Assembly (NCBI RefSeq): GCF_030272615.1
Contig: NC_081414.1
Coordinates: 764,441,413-764,505,412 of the forward strand
Length of the DNA stretch: 64,000 nt
Origin: Cryptomeria japonica
Taxonomy: Eukaryota; Streptophyta; Pinopsida; Cupressales; Cupressaceae
Reading direction: 5' to 3'
Positions within the stretch are counted from its first letter, which is position 1, and every line of letters starts with the position of its first letter. Both the position numbers and the translations under genes were made by a program. This document shows, piece by piece, positions 10,536-20,856 of the stretch. Below the pieces are notes generated by a model. It worked only from the letters and a program-made list of their open reading frames with translations, did no database searches and was not told the DNA's origin.

Positions 10536-11509
10536 GGTTGTTCATCAAACCTTGGCATGCGGGATTTAACCCTTCGAAGGAGCTCCCGAATCGGGTCCTA
10601 GTGTGGGTTTGATTACCTCGTTTTCCGATGGAATGTTGTTGGGAGGATGTGTTGCGAATGCTAGCTTCATTACTTGGGAAGCCTATTGGATCTTCAACGC
10701 AAACCTTGGGGAGAAAGGTAATGACTTTTGCTCGTATTTGTGTTGAAATTGATATTAGTAAGCCTTTGCCAGATGTTATAGATACGTGTGCGGGCTCTTA
10801 CTCTTGGGTTCCACAGCTTGATTATGATACTTTACCTTTCTGGTGCCATCTATGTCATGAGTATGGTCATTTGCAGCACAAGTGCCCTAGGTCTAAATTG
10901 GCTGAGCATCAGCCTCAACAACCATCTCGTCACTTTGATGGGGCTGATAAAGGAAAAGCTTCCATGTCTGGTGTGGCTGCAGGTGCTGATGGTTTTGTCC
11001 CGATTAAGACAAAGAATAGGAACCGAGGTCAAAAGAGGTCTTTGCAGGAGTCACGAGGAGGATACCTTTAATAGATTTGAAGCCTTGGATGATCTTAGCC
11101 AGCAGGAGGTGAATTTGGGGATGATTCCTTTGGATCATAGTGCAGCAGGGTTGATGCCTAATAGTGTGAACTTGGATACTACCCAAGGTCTGCAGGAGGT
11201 TGGAAGTCAACAGATGGAGATGGATCAACAGGTAGTGGCTCAGAAGGGACCCATCTCTAGTGCTGAAGTGAAGATGGTTGGTGGGGATGTTTGTCCTGCA
11301 GCACAAAAATTGGACTTTGTTGGGGTTAAAAGTAATAAGATCTCTTTACATCTAGGTCTTCTTCAAAAAGACATTAAAAAAGGAGCAATGGAGAAGATTT
11401 CGAAGGTTGGCAGAGAGAAGGACTTGGATAAGATTAAATTGATGGGGGAGAATTTGGATGAGTCAGGGTCAGTAAAGACTCTAGATTCTCATTTTTCTAA
11501 TCCCCCGAA

Positions 11510-12560
11510 ATGATTGTGCTATCATGAAATGCAAGGGACTTGAATAGTCGCCTTAGACAAAAAGTTGTTCGGGAATTGATAAGGAGTCATTCTCCTAATG
11601 TCTTTTTCTTGCAGTAAACTAAATTATCAGTGGAAAGTATGTTGGGTCTGGTGCCAAAGCTATGGGGGAGAGGCGAATGTTAGTGTATAGGGGCATTTGG
11701 CTCCTCTGGAGGTGTGGCTTGTCTTTGGAACCTCTTGAGGATTCGTCCTATATGGTGGGTTTCTTCCAGATCATCTTTATTCGAGGTTGCCTCTAGTTTT
11801 GAGACTGGGGAATATATCTTGCTTACTAACATTTATGCCCGCACTAATCTTCAAGGTAAGCAGAATTTGTGGTTTTTATATTACTTTTACGCGTGGGTTT
11901 TTTCCTTTTCATCTGTGGATTATAGCGGGTGATTTCTATGCCATCTTTGACTTGAGTGAGAAGAAGGGTGGTGTTATGCAGTTGGAGCCTTCTTCCTTCT
12001 TCGAGATAGTATATCAACCTTGAATCTTGTTGACATCAAGCCTGGTAATGGTCTGTTCACTTGGAACAACAAGCGGATAGGGGAGTATTGGATTGCGGAG
12101 AGGTTGGATCGCTTTCTGGTTTCTAGTTTTTGGGTTGGTGGGGGATGGTCCACATGCTTTGAGATTTTAGATTGGAGAGGTTCGGACCACTGGCCCATCA
12201 AATTGGTGTCTTCTTCTGCTCAAGTCACTCGCACTCCATTTAAATTCCAACTTATGTGGTTGCGAGATTCTTCTTTGCAGGATCATGTTGCGAAGTGGTG
12301 GAAGAAAGCGAGGCCAGCCTTTGGCACTGCTATGTACACTTTTGCCAAGCGGCTGCAATTTTTTAAGTTTCAGCTTAAACAATGGAATCGTCAATGTTTT
12401 GGTAATATTTTTCATGCTATGACAGCTGCTCAATTAGAGCTGAATGGCATTACCAGAGAGATAAGAGAGCATGGATTGTCAGAAGCCTTGCTTAGGGAGG
12501 AAGACAGGGCAGTCAAGGATTTAGAGGAGTGGGAGAATAGGGAGGAAATCTACTGGAAAT
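11510..12560 (+). pseudogene. LINE ORF2, AP-endonuclease domain
   Basis: ORF2 starts with an ATG (11510-11512) that overlaps the ORF1 stop in ATGA, the usual plant L1 arrangement. MIVLS-stop-NAR corresponds to the canonical MI.LSWN.RG start. The endonuclease motifs are decayed but clear: WIIAGDFYAI near 11915-11945 (for GDFNAI), NGLFTWNN near 12047-12073, AERLDRFLVS, and GSDHWPI near 12180-12200. Several stops and frameshifts break it. The enzyme would nick target DNA to prime reverse transcription. Confidence 0.85.
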
Positions 12561-14333
12561 AGAGAGCTCGTATTGATTGGCTTCAAGCGAGGGATAAGAA
12601 TATTGTGTTCTTTTTCAATTCAATGAAAGCAAAAAGACATGGCAATTCCATCCCTGTTCTAGTTAATGATAGAGGTGAGCAGTGTTTATCCTTGCAAGAG
12701 ATTTCTAGGGAGTCTATGCAGTATTTCCAATCCCTTTTGGGATATTATCAAATTGGACTTATTGGAGGTGGTCCAAGAGTCCCAGAGGAATAAGCAGATG
12801 CTTCGAGCTTTGAATGCAACTTTCATTGCGCTCATCCCCAAGTGTGATGGGGCTGACCGGTTAGGCTAGTTCTGCCCTATTTCTCTTTGTAATGTGATTT
12901 ATAAGATTATTTCTAAGCTGATAGCGGAAAGGTTGAAGAATTAGCTTGGGGGTGTCATTTCTGAAGAACAGAGTGGGTTTGTGGAGGGTCGTCAAATCTT
13001 GGATGGAGTGGTCATTGCTACTGAGACCATTCATTCTATGGCAGCTTCCAAGGAAAAAGCTATGTTTATCAAGATGGACATGGCAAAGGCTTATGATAGA
13101 GTCTGTTGGTCCTTTCTCCAAAAGATTCTTAGGGCCTTTGGTTTTGTTGATGAATAGATCCAATGGGTTAAGAGTTGTGTTTCGTCTACCTCATTCTCCG
13201 TGCTAATTAATGGAGATCATACTGAGTTGTTTGGTGCGTCCAGGGGTCTTTGTCAAGGGGACCCTCTTTCCCCGTACTTATTCATTCTTCTGGCTGAGGG
13301 TTTGGGGAGATTGATTAAGTATAATGTGGGACTGCGTATTATTCATGGTTGGAGTTGGGGTAATGGCATACCTCCTCACTCCCATTTGCAGTTTATGGAT
13401 GGGACTAGCTAGGATCAGAGAAGCTATAAATTTGCGTAAAGTCTTGGATGTCTATCTTGCTACTTCTAGCCAGTTGATCAATGAGGATAAATCTTTCATT
13501 CTCTTCTTCAAAACACCTAGAACTATTTAGTTGAGGATTGCTCATATCTTGAGATTCCAGGTCGGTTCTCTTCCCTTGACTTACCTAAGTATTCCTATCT
13601 CTATTGGTAATCCTCTCAAGGACTCTTGGCAAGGTATTTTGGACAAATTTCACATGAAGGTTGAACATTGGACAAACAGATGGTTATCCTTTGTTGGGCG
13701 GGTTCAACTGATCCAGTCGGTGGTTCATGCTCTTCTGATTTATAGGTGTATGCTCCAAGTGGCCCCAAAGTGGTTTGTGAAGGAATTGGATTCTTTGGCA
13801 AGGCAATTCTTATGGGCAGGCAACCTGTCCTCCTATAAATGGAGTCTTGTCAAATGGGACTTGGTGTGCAGCCCGAAACAGTTGGGTGGGCTTGGCTTAA
13901 GGCAGTCTACTTTATTTGGGGAGGCTTTGGCGGCAAAATTGTACTAGAGGTGGTGTATTGAACAAGACCAAGGTTGGGCTAGGATTTTGTCTTACAAGTA
14001 TATGCAGAGGATCCCGAAGGAGGAAATTCCAAGATATTCGCTTGCGGGAAAAGGCTCTATGATTTGGAGTACTCTCAAGAGAGGGGCTGCACTGATCAAA
14101 AGACTTTTTTGGATCTGTAAGAGGGGGGAAGAGGTGCTTCTTTGGTTCAATTCTTGGGATGGCTACCCCCCCCCCCCCAAATTATTGATCAGTTTCCTAA
14201 TTTAGTGAATCTTTGCCAGAGGTTCCTGGAGGCAGGGTGGTCTAGAGTGAGCGACTTTAAGTTTGTTTATAGGTGTGGGCAATTGGAGATGGTGCGATGG
14301 AAGGTTCCTAATGAATGGTTGGTTGTTGGTATG
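12561..14333 (+). pseudogene. LINE ORF2, reverse transcriptase domain
   Basis: Decayed RT motifs in order: TFIALIPKCDGA near 12820, ISLCNVIYKIISKLIAERLK, GFVEGRQILDGV, FIKMDMAKAYDRV near 13070-13100, GDPLSPYLFILLAEGLGR near 13257-13310 and HLQFMDGT near 13382-13405. In the last the catalytic DD of the usual FADDT is changed (FMDGT), so the enzyme would be dead even without the stops. The thumb/connection part (WLSFVGRVQLIQSV, QFLWAG) follows at 13670-13830. A C11 run at about 14167 is a likely slippage site. The frame is cut at 14333 by a solo LTR. Confidence 0.9.
14329..14333. repeat. 5 bp target duplication GTATG (left copy)
   Basis: GTATG here and at 18899-18903 exactly flank the TG...CA element 14334-18898. 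Confidence 0.9.
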
Positions 14334-14893
14334 TGTTGTGACGTATTCACATATCGCCCCATTGCAAATGGGGACCCCTACTTTTCTTGCTTTCGGGGTT
14401 TGCTTTCTAGGTCTTTTAGGGTTTTGTCTGTTAGCCTTTGCATGCTGAGTGTTGCCAAAAGGATTATTAAGAGAGCAGGCTCTGTTTCAGCTAAAGGTGA
14501 GTCAGTGGATGCTCCGGGTTAGGGTTTCTTTGAAAGTCTTCCTTAGGGCCTGGTTTTGCTCTTGTTGCTAATTGTGTCTTGCTTGGTGAGTGAATATCCT
14601 CTTTGAAGGTCTAAGTTAGGTCAAGTTGGTGAGTGATAAAGTCTGGAAAGTCATCCTGATCTTCAAATGCCCTGAAATTTGGCTAAGTCTAGAATGTCAT
14701 CCTGATCCTGAAATTTGGGTGTCTGGAAAATTGAAGAATCCTCCAAAAACTAGATTTTGCATTATAACTCCTGGAGGTCCGAAACCACTCTCAAACATCC
14801 TGACAGTATATATGGAATATAACTTAAAGTGTCACTTATACTTAAATGTTATATTCCATAAATGAATCCTGACAAAGAAGCTAAAATGTCAAA

Positions 14894-17215
14894 TTTCGTT
14901 CCTAACCCTTCCAAAGGGTCCAGAGCGAAAATTCACCAAGGACTCAAGATCTCACCTAAGTCAAAGAGTGGTCGAGCAAATTTGCAAGGATATGGAAGGA
15001 AATGGATCTAGGATCAAGTCTAAGACAAAGTCAAGTCAGTTTGAAGGTGAATTGAGCCTAGAAGAAAGAATTCCTCTACAAGACACTCCACCTTAACCCA
15101 AACTTTGAGCTAACCATTCCTAGGCTTGAATGAAGGTAAACACACTTGTTTGAATGAAGAAATGTGAAAATGAAGTCAGGATTTGAGCCCAAGGAGGAAT
15201 TTCGCTCCTGACCCTTCCAAAGGGTCCAGAGCGAAATTCATATAAAACCCTATTTTTCTTCACAAAGTCTCCAAATGGATGCCAAGGTGAGCTTGATAGA
15301 GATCAAAGGAGGCCTAACAAGTTATGTCCAAGCCAAGGAAAGGGTAAGGGAATCAAGAAATGAGCCTAAAATGAAAATTTTGCTCCTAACCCTTCCAAAG
15401 GGTCCAGAGCGAAATTCATATTTCCTCTATTTTGCTCTTTAACATGACCAAATTTGTAACTTCTAAGACATGGTTTGGAGGCCTTGGATACATGTTTGCC
15501 TTTGAAAGGAGGTTTGAGGCGATAAAATGATGGAAATCAACCTAGAGGATGGATTACGCTCCTGACCCTTCCAAAGGGTCCAGAGCGAAATCCTCAGTTT
15601 GACCCCCTATCTTGCCTATAATGATGAAAATCAACCTTTAAGGAGAATTTCGCTCCTGCCCTTCCAAAGGGTCCAGAGCGAAAATCCCCTTAAAACCTCA
15701 ATTTCTCACTTGTCAAGGCCAAATTCCTAGTTTCTAAGGCATGTATGGAAGTGTTTGACATGTTTTTTGCCTAAGGGAATGACTAGATGTGGAGGAAATG
15801 GAGGATTTTAGCCTAAAAATTGAATTTCGCTCCTGACCCTTCCAAAGGGTCCAGAGCGAAATTCTTGAAAACACTCATTTTTCCCTTTAGCCAAAGTCAG
15901 GACCAAGATGGAGATGCAAGGAGAGTAGTCTATGTTTGCCCCCCAGAGAAGATTGAAGAAGGAAAGATGAGCAATCAAGCCCAAAACATTATTTTCGCTC
16001 CTGACCTTTCCAAAGGGTCCAGAGCGAAAATCTACCTAGCCCTCATTTTCTTCCTTGTTTGATCAAAATTTTAGTATCCAAGGCATGTTGGAAGGAAAAT
16101 GGATATGTTCTTGCCTTAGGGAGGAATAAGCTCAAAACAAGATTTTCGCTCTTGACCCTTCCAAAGGGTCCAGAGCGAAAAACCCTAAAACCATCTTTTC
16201 CTCCAAAATTTGTATGAAGTCAAGCCTAGGCCTAGGTGAGAAAAGCTCTTTGGATTGCCTTTGAATGATTTTTGATCATCAAAAATGTAAATTTTGAGCT
16301 AAAACAAGAATTTCGCTCTTGACCCTTCCAAAGGGTCCAGAGCGAAATTTTGGATAGGTCTTGTCCCTGGCTAGATTTTTGAGCGAATTTTTTCCTTTTC
16401 AAGGCTTTTGAGGATCAAGCAAATGTTGCCAAGTAGAGAAAAGGATTCAACAAGGGAAGTCTAGAGGAAACAAAGTGAAAAGAATGGAATTGAGTGAGGA
16501 TAAACAAGCAAAAGGTGAATTTCGCTCCTGACCCTTCCAAAGGGTCCAAAGCGAAATTCTTCAAATCCACTATTTCCTCCTTGTGTCAAGTTAGGATTTT
16601 GATTCCTAGGGTGTGGTTGAGATTGGAGTAAGGTTATTTAGCCTTGCAAGATGAGTTGAAGTGAAGAAGATGAAGAATTAAGCCTAAAAGGTGAATTTCG
16701 CTCCTGACCCTTCCAAAGGGTCCAGAGCGAAATTCACAAAATGTCATGTTTTCTTCAAGATAGTGTTGAGCCAAGTCAATGATCAAGGTGAATGGACCTT
16801 AGAGATTGTCTTAGAAGAGATTGTCAATGAAACAAAGGTGAGTTTTGACCTAAAGAAGGAATTTCGCTCCTGACCCTTCCAAAGGGTCCAGAGCGAAATT
16901 CTCATCATCGCCTAATTTGCCCATGTTAGAAGCTAAAGAATTGAATCCCTAGGCTTTGTTGAACTAAAACTAGCATATGCTCACCTTTAAGAGGATTTTG
17001 GACTGAAAAAATGAGGCAATTAAGACAAAATCAAGGAAATTGCTCCTGACCCTTCCAAAGGGTCCATGGCGAAATCCTTGGAAACTCCTATTTTTCACCT
17101 TGTTTGGGCCAGGTGAAGAGCTAGTTGTGAGGTAATGTTGAGAATGAGGTCCGATTGAGCAACTTTGTCAAAATTCACTCCTGACCCTTCTAAAGGGTCC
17201 AGGGCGAAATTCTTA
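14894..17215 (+). repeat. U3 satellite of LTR 2: 14 palindromic units
   Basis: The unit is TTCGCTCCTGACCCTTCC followed by AAAGGGTCCAGAGCGAA, a nested inverted repeat (TTCGCTC/GAGCGAA around GACCCTT/AAGGGTC). Copies lie near 14894, 15199, 15377, 15553, 15645, 15821, 15991, 16141, 16309, 16517, 16693, 16859, 17036 and 17171. The last two have changes in one arm. Spacing is mostly 100-200 bp, with weakly repeated spacers (CCTAAGGCATG, GCCTAAAA). The motif is not found elsewhere in the window. The palindrome core is far better conserved than the spacers. Confidence 0.94.
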
Positions 17216-17919
17216 TAGGGCCTGTCCCTAGGGAAAATCTTGAGCGAAATTCCATTTTGATATCTTCTCATTAATGATTTAAAGTGGAAAATGCTTTGTT
17301 GAAATGAACATGTCATATGTACTTAATCACCTTTTGGTTTATTTTGCAAATGGAGAAAACCAAGCCAGGGCAAGGACGACCTCTTCCAGTCCAGCATCAT
17401 CAAGGACGACCAATTCCAGTCCAGCATCATCAAGGACGACCTCTTCCAATCCACCATCGTTAAGGACGTTCCACAGGCAAAAGGGAAGACTCAAGGTGTT
17501 CAAGGAATTGCCAGCTACCTCCAGAACCTTCACTTTGCCACGCTAAGGAACCACAAGATGACAATGAAAGGCGTTGCCAACATTTCAAGGAAAGGTACAC
17601 CACCCATCCATCACATCAAAGACAGAGGAGAATCAAATAAGGTCAGTGCAAGGGTCCATTGAAGAAGCAGATAGTCTCAAAAGAGTTAATTGAACATCAA
17701 CCTCATCAAATTGAACATCAACCAAGTTACAAGTGTCAGACAAGGTGGCATCCCAGTCATCATTCCTCCGGTTGGATTGGTCCACCTCAGTGTGTCCAGA
17801 TTCAATGTACCTAACTCATCGGGGACGACACAAACTTTGAGGCACCTACCCCTGCTTCTTATTGGTCCTCACCCTTGGAATGTAATTTTCTCATTGGCTA
17901 GAGGAAGTTTGTTGTAACA

Positions 17920-18009
17920 AACCCTAATTAGGGTTTTTATCTTGTAATCCTAGCCATTGATTCTAAATCAATCAGAGTCGTCTGTTTGTAAAGGGCTCCC
18001 TATATAAAG
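17920..18009 (+). promoter_or_regulatory. LTR 2 core promoter: telo-box palindrome and TATA box
   Basis: AACCCTAATTAGGGTT (17920-17935) and TATATAAAG (18001-18009), followed by CTCATTTGTAGAGG, which is common to several sister LTRs and may mark the start of R. Confidence 0.7.
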
Positions 18010-18898
18010 CCTTGGCTCCTCATTTGTAGAGGTTAATAGTGGGTTGATAGAGAATATCTAGTTAATAGTTAATAGTAGGTTAAAAGAGAATAGATAGTAG
18101 TGAATAGTCAGAGAGTAAGAAATAGTTAGAGTAGAGTAGAAAGAGAAGGCAAAGATTGTTGCCAAGATGTTGTAAAGGACTTGTAAACTTCATTGAAGAA
18201 ATGGTGAATTCTATGGGTCGATTCAACAATTTGCATGGTCTCTATACTTCTCAAATTTGATTTCATGTTATTAGATGAGTGGAAGAAATGTGTATGATCG
18301 ATGGTGAAATATGTATATCCATACTACTAGCAGTTTGTTGATTGCAGACTTGCCTTCTCGCTTCTTCATTGATATGCTTAAGCTTAACTTCAATTGTCGC
18401 TTCTTCATTGATATGCATCAGCCTGATGGTGTCCATGCTTGTAGCGGTGATCTGAACATCATAAAGCTTTCCTCAGAAGATCGCACTAACCTTGTGGAGA
18501 TGGTCCTGGGATGTCAAAGCAAGACTTAGTTAGAATTTCATCAAAGGTCATTCATTGCTCTTACATTCTTAGTATTAGAAATAGATCTCGTTTCAACCCT
18601 CCTCCTTTTTCCTTTTTTTCAAAATCTAGGACCAGTAAAATCTCATGTTCCAGCAATATCCAAAGCAAATCAGACGTTCAGGCAGTCAAATGTAAGTCCC
18701 CTTGTGATTCCAGCAAAATCACATCATACCACGAAGAGCTTATCCACACGTAGAGACCCTACATACAAGAACCTTGGAGTTGCCTCGATTGATCCTTCGG
18801 CGAGATCTTCAGCAGTCGGGAAGCTTTGTTCAAGAGAGGATAAGGTGCCTTTAGGTATTTTATTCTGTGTTTGATCGTGTACAAAAGACACATCAACA

Positions 18899-20172
18899 GT
18901 ATGGAGGAAGACTGCGCTGAGCTTCATGGCATTTTGGCTAGTAGACACTGTAGTTCCCTTAAGGATAGGGATAGACTTGCTTGGTCCCCGAATCCTAAGG
19001 GTGTTTTTATTGTTGCCAATGGGTACCAGAAGCTGGTGTCCCGTAAATTGGAGGGGAGGGAGGTGCACTAGTGGAAATATGTTTGGAACAATTTCTCTTG
19101 GCCGAAGTGTAATTGTTTTGCTTGGACTTTGGCTTTGAATAGATGTCTAACCTGGGACAATATTCACAAGCGTGGGTTCCCTGGGCCTTCCATCTGTGTT
19201 TTGTGTGGTAATGGAGAGGAGGATTCTTCACACTTGTTCTTCAAATGCCCTTTCTCGTTGCTGCTCTGGCATTATTGGTGGGGGGTGTGGAAGCACTCTT
19301 GTGTTCACGCGAATTCTTTGGTGGAGTTTTGGAGCAGTTTGGGCACGCCTCCTATTTTATCCTTTTTTCTCCAAACTATCTGGCACATTAGGCCCATTTT
19401 CATACTTTGGCAGATCTGGCTAAAGAGGAATACGAGGATCTTTAGGGAAGTCAGACTATTAGTTCAGCGAGTGTGGAATAGAATCATTGGAATGATCCAG
19501 GAGACGGTGGAAGCTAAATGTGAGGTGAATTTTCCTTTGGATAGAGGAGAGGTTGATATTGTGAGTAGGTTGGGTTTGCAGAAGATGTCTCTTGTCTCAG
19601 CTTGTGTTAGGCGAGGTAGACATGCTAAGAAGAAGGTTCAAAGGGTGGGAAGATGGTTGCCCCCTCAGGATGAATCCATTAAGATTAACACTGATGGCTC
19701 CTCTCGGGGTAATTTGGGTCCTACTAGAATTGGGGGTGTTGGTAAGGATCATATGGGGGACATGGTTTTCTTCTTATCAGTGCATAAAGGGCAACAGTCT
19801 AATAATTTTATGGAGGGATTAGCAATTTTCTATGCCCTGGAGCGTGCATATGAGTTGGGGTGGCGCAAGGTTATCTGTGAATCGGATTCATAGATTATTG
19901 TTACTCTGTTGATTGAACAGAAGGTGAGTGGGATTAATTGGCAGCTGGCAGGGATTGTGCACTAGATTTTGCAAATTAGTGCTATGATGGAGAAGGTCTC
20001 TTTCATCCACATTCCTCGTGAATGGAATAGAGCAGCTGATTGTTTGGCTAAGTGGGCTTCAAAACATGGTGATGATTGGAAAGTTGGGGGTTGGGAGCAT
20101 CTTTCGCCCGATTACTGTCAGGACTTGCATAAGATCTTTGCTGAGGATATAGATAGTTATGAAGCTGGATGA
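18899..20172 (+). pseudogene. LINE ORF2 C-terminus: zf-RVT and RNase H
   Basis: Resumes in register after the LTR insertion with EEDCAELHGILASRHCS. A zf-RVT zinc-binding region follows (CFAWTLALNRCLTWDNIHKR, CVLCGNGEEDSSHLFFKC) near 19110-19255. An RNase H domain (RVT_3 type) covers about 19680-20070: INTDGSSRGN, an E in the MEGLAIFYALE helix, CESDS, and AADCLAKWAS, the usual acidic residues of the family. In-frame stops lie near 19071, 19891 and 19963. It ends at 20172, about 100 bp before the A-tail. It would remove the RNA strand after reverse transcription, but is inactive here. Confidence 0.88.
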
Positions 20173-20277
20173 TAACTGGTTGGGTTTGTTGTTCTCTTCT
20201 AGAGCTTTGAGGCTCTGGTTTTCTTATGTAATGCTTGTTTCTGATTATTAATAAAGTTTTTACCCCTTTATTCAAAA

Positions 20278-20293
20278 AAAATTCATACTCTGC
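20278..20293. repeat. Right target-site duplication of the LINE
   Basis: Same 16 bp as 5247-5262, directly after the A-tail of the LINE. Confidence 0.85.
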
Positions 20294-20736
20294 CAAATTA
20301 ATTTAGAGAATCATGTGGGAGGACACATATGGGCCAAAAAATATTGATCTCCATAACAAAAAAGAGGAAATATTTACTGTAACAGAGAAACAACAAAGAT
20401 TTCCTAACTCCAAGATATTGTAAGGTACTATGATTGCACTTTCATGGGAACTAAAATTGATCTTCTTCTGTGCAAATTTTGTGGATAAATAAATGGCATG
20501 CCTATGGTCCATACTCATGCATAAGCACTTTTTCTCCATTCATTGTTTTGAGAAATTATGCAGGACTCTAAAATTAGTATATTAGTTGATGGGAACAATT
20601 ATTGTAACTCAAGAGAATGCACAAAACTTGATGACAAGACTTTCATGTATGCATGTTCATGTTATTTAATATTTATACATAAAAAAACTCTATCCACCAC
20701 AAAAAGAAATAGCTTCTTTACAGTTCATCCACTTAC

Positions 20737-20856
20737 CCTTTATGAATCTCACTTCTGACCAAGGGATTGCAATCCGTCCCAAAGGATTCCAGTGTGTGCG
20801 TTAGAAATCCACTGTGTGAGACTACTGCTATTTCCTTCTCTTTTCGTGTCAATAAC
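20737..20856 (-). CDS. Exon 8 (second catalytic His)
   Basis: 120 bp after the acceptor CTGCAG. The first G completes the Trp split at exon 7, then LLTRKEKEIAVVSHSGFLTH and onward to SEIHK plus GG before the donor GTAAGT. It lies 444 bp from the LINE, beyond more than 11 kb of repeats, yet is intact. Confidence 0.9.

Larger units (their letters stand above)
5690..11513 (+). pseudogene. LINE ORF1 (DUF4283-like plus CCHC zinc knuckle), interrupted
   Basis: Starts MSVVGGEASGYSPG at 5690. There is a stop near 5891, then a DUF4283-like domain at 5900-6142 (FLENWAQRTW, FEGGPYFYN). The frame is cut by the solo LTR at 6152-10535 and resumes at 10536 with FIKPWHAGFNPSKE, joining in register. A CCHC knuckle (CHLCHEYGHLQHKC) is encoded near 10840-10890. 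A frameshift near 11060 moves the C-terminus (FNRFEALDDL) to another frame, which ends at the TGA 11511-11513. In life this would be the nucleic-acid-binding protein of the LINE RNP. Degenerate. Confidence 0.85.
14334..18898 (+). mobile_element. Giant solo LTR 2 (4,565 bp)
   Basis: Plus orientation. It starts TGTTGTGACG, ends AGACACATCAACA, and is flanked by GTATG duplications. U3 holds a satellite of 14 palindromic units. The telo-box is at 17920-17935 and TATATAAAG at 18001-18009, followed by CTCATTTGTAGAGG. The R/U5 phrase TTGTTGCCAAGATGTTG is near 18157, and the conserved U5 end (GGATAAGGTGCC, TTTTATTCTGTG) closes it. No coding region of its own. It lies in LINE ORF2 between RT and zf-RVT; the ORF2 frame resumes at 18899. 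Confidence 0.93.
5263..20277 (+). mobile_element. Full-length L1-type LINE split by two solo LTRs
   Basis: The ends are set by a 16 bp target duplication and a short A-tail (20274-20281). Removing the two inserted LTRs and their 5 bp duplications leaves about 6,056 bp, the normal size of a plant L1. In order it holds a G-rich 5' UTR, ORF1 (DUF4283-like domain and CCHC knuckle), ORF2 with AP-endonuclease, reverse transcriptase, zf-RVT and RNase H, then a short 3' UTR with AATAAAG. Reading frames join cleanly over both insertion sites. Many stops, frameshifts and changed catalytic residues show it is dead. It sits in the presumed last intron of the minus-strand host gene. Confidence 0.92.

Noticed and set aside
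14894-17215. Regularly spaced palindromic repeats resembling a CRISPR array
   Set aside because: The DNA is eukaryotic (introns, LINE, LTRs), spacers are long, uneven and mutually similar, there are no cas genes, and the array lies wholly inside a delimited LTR.
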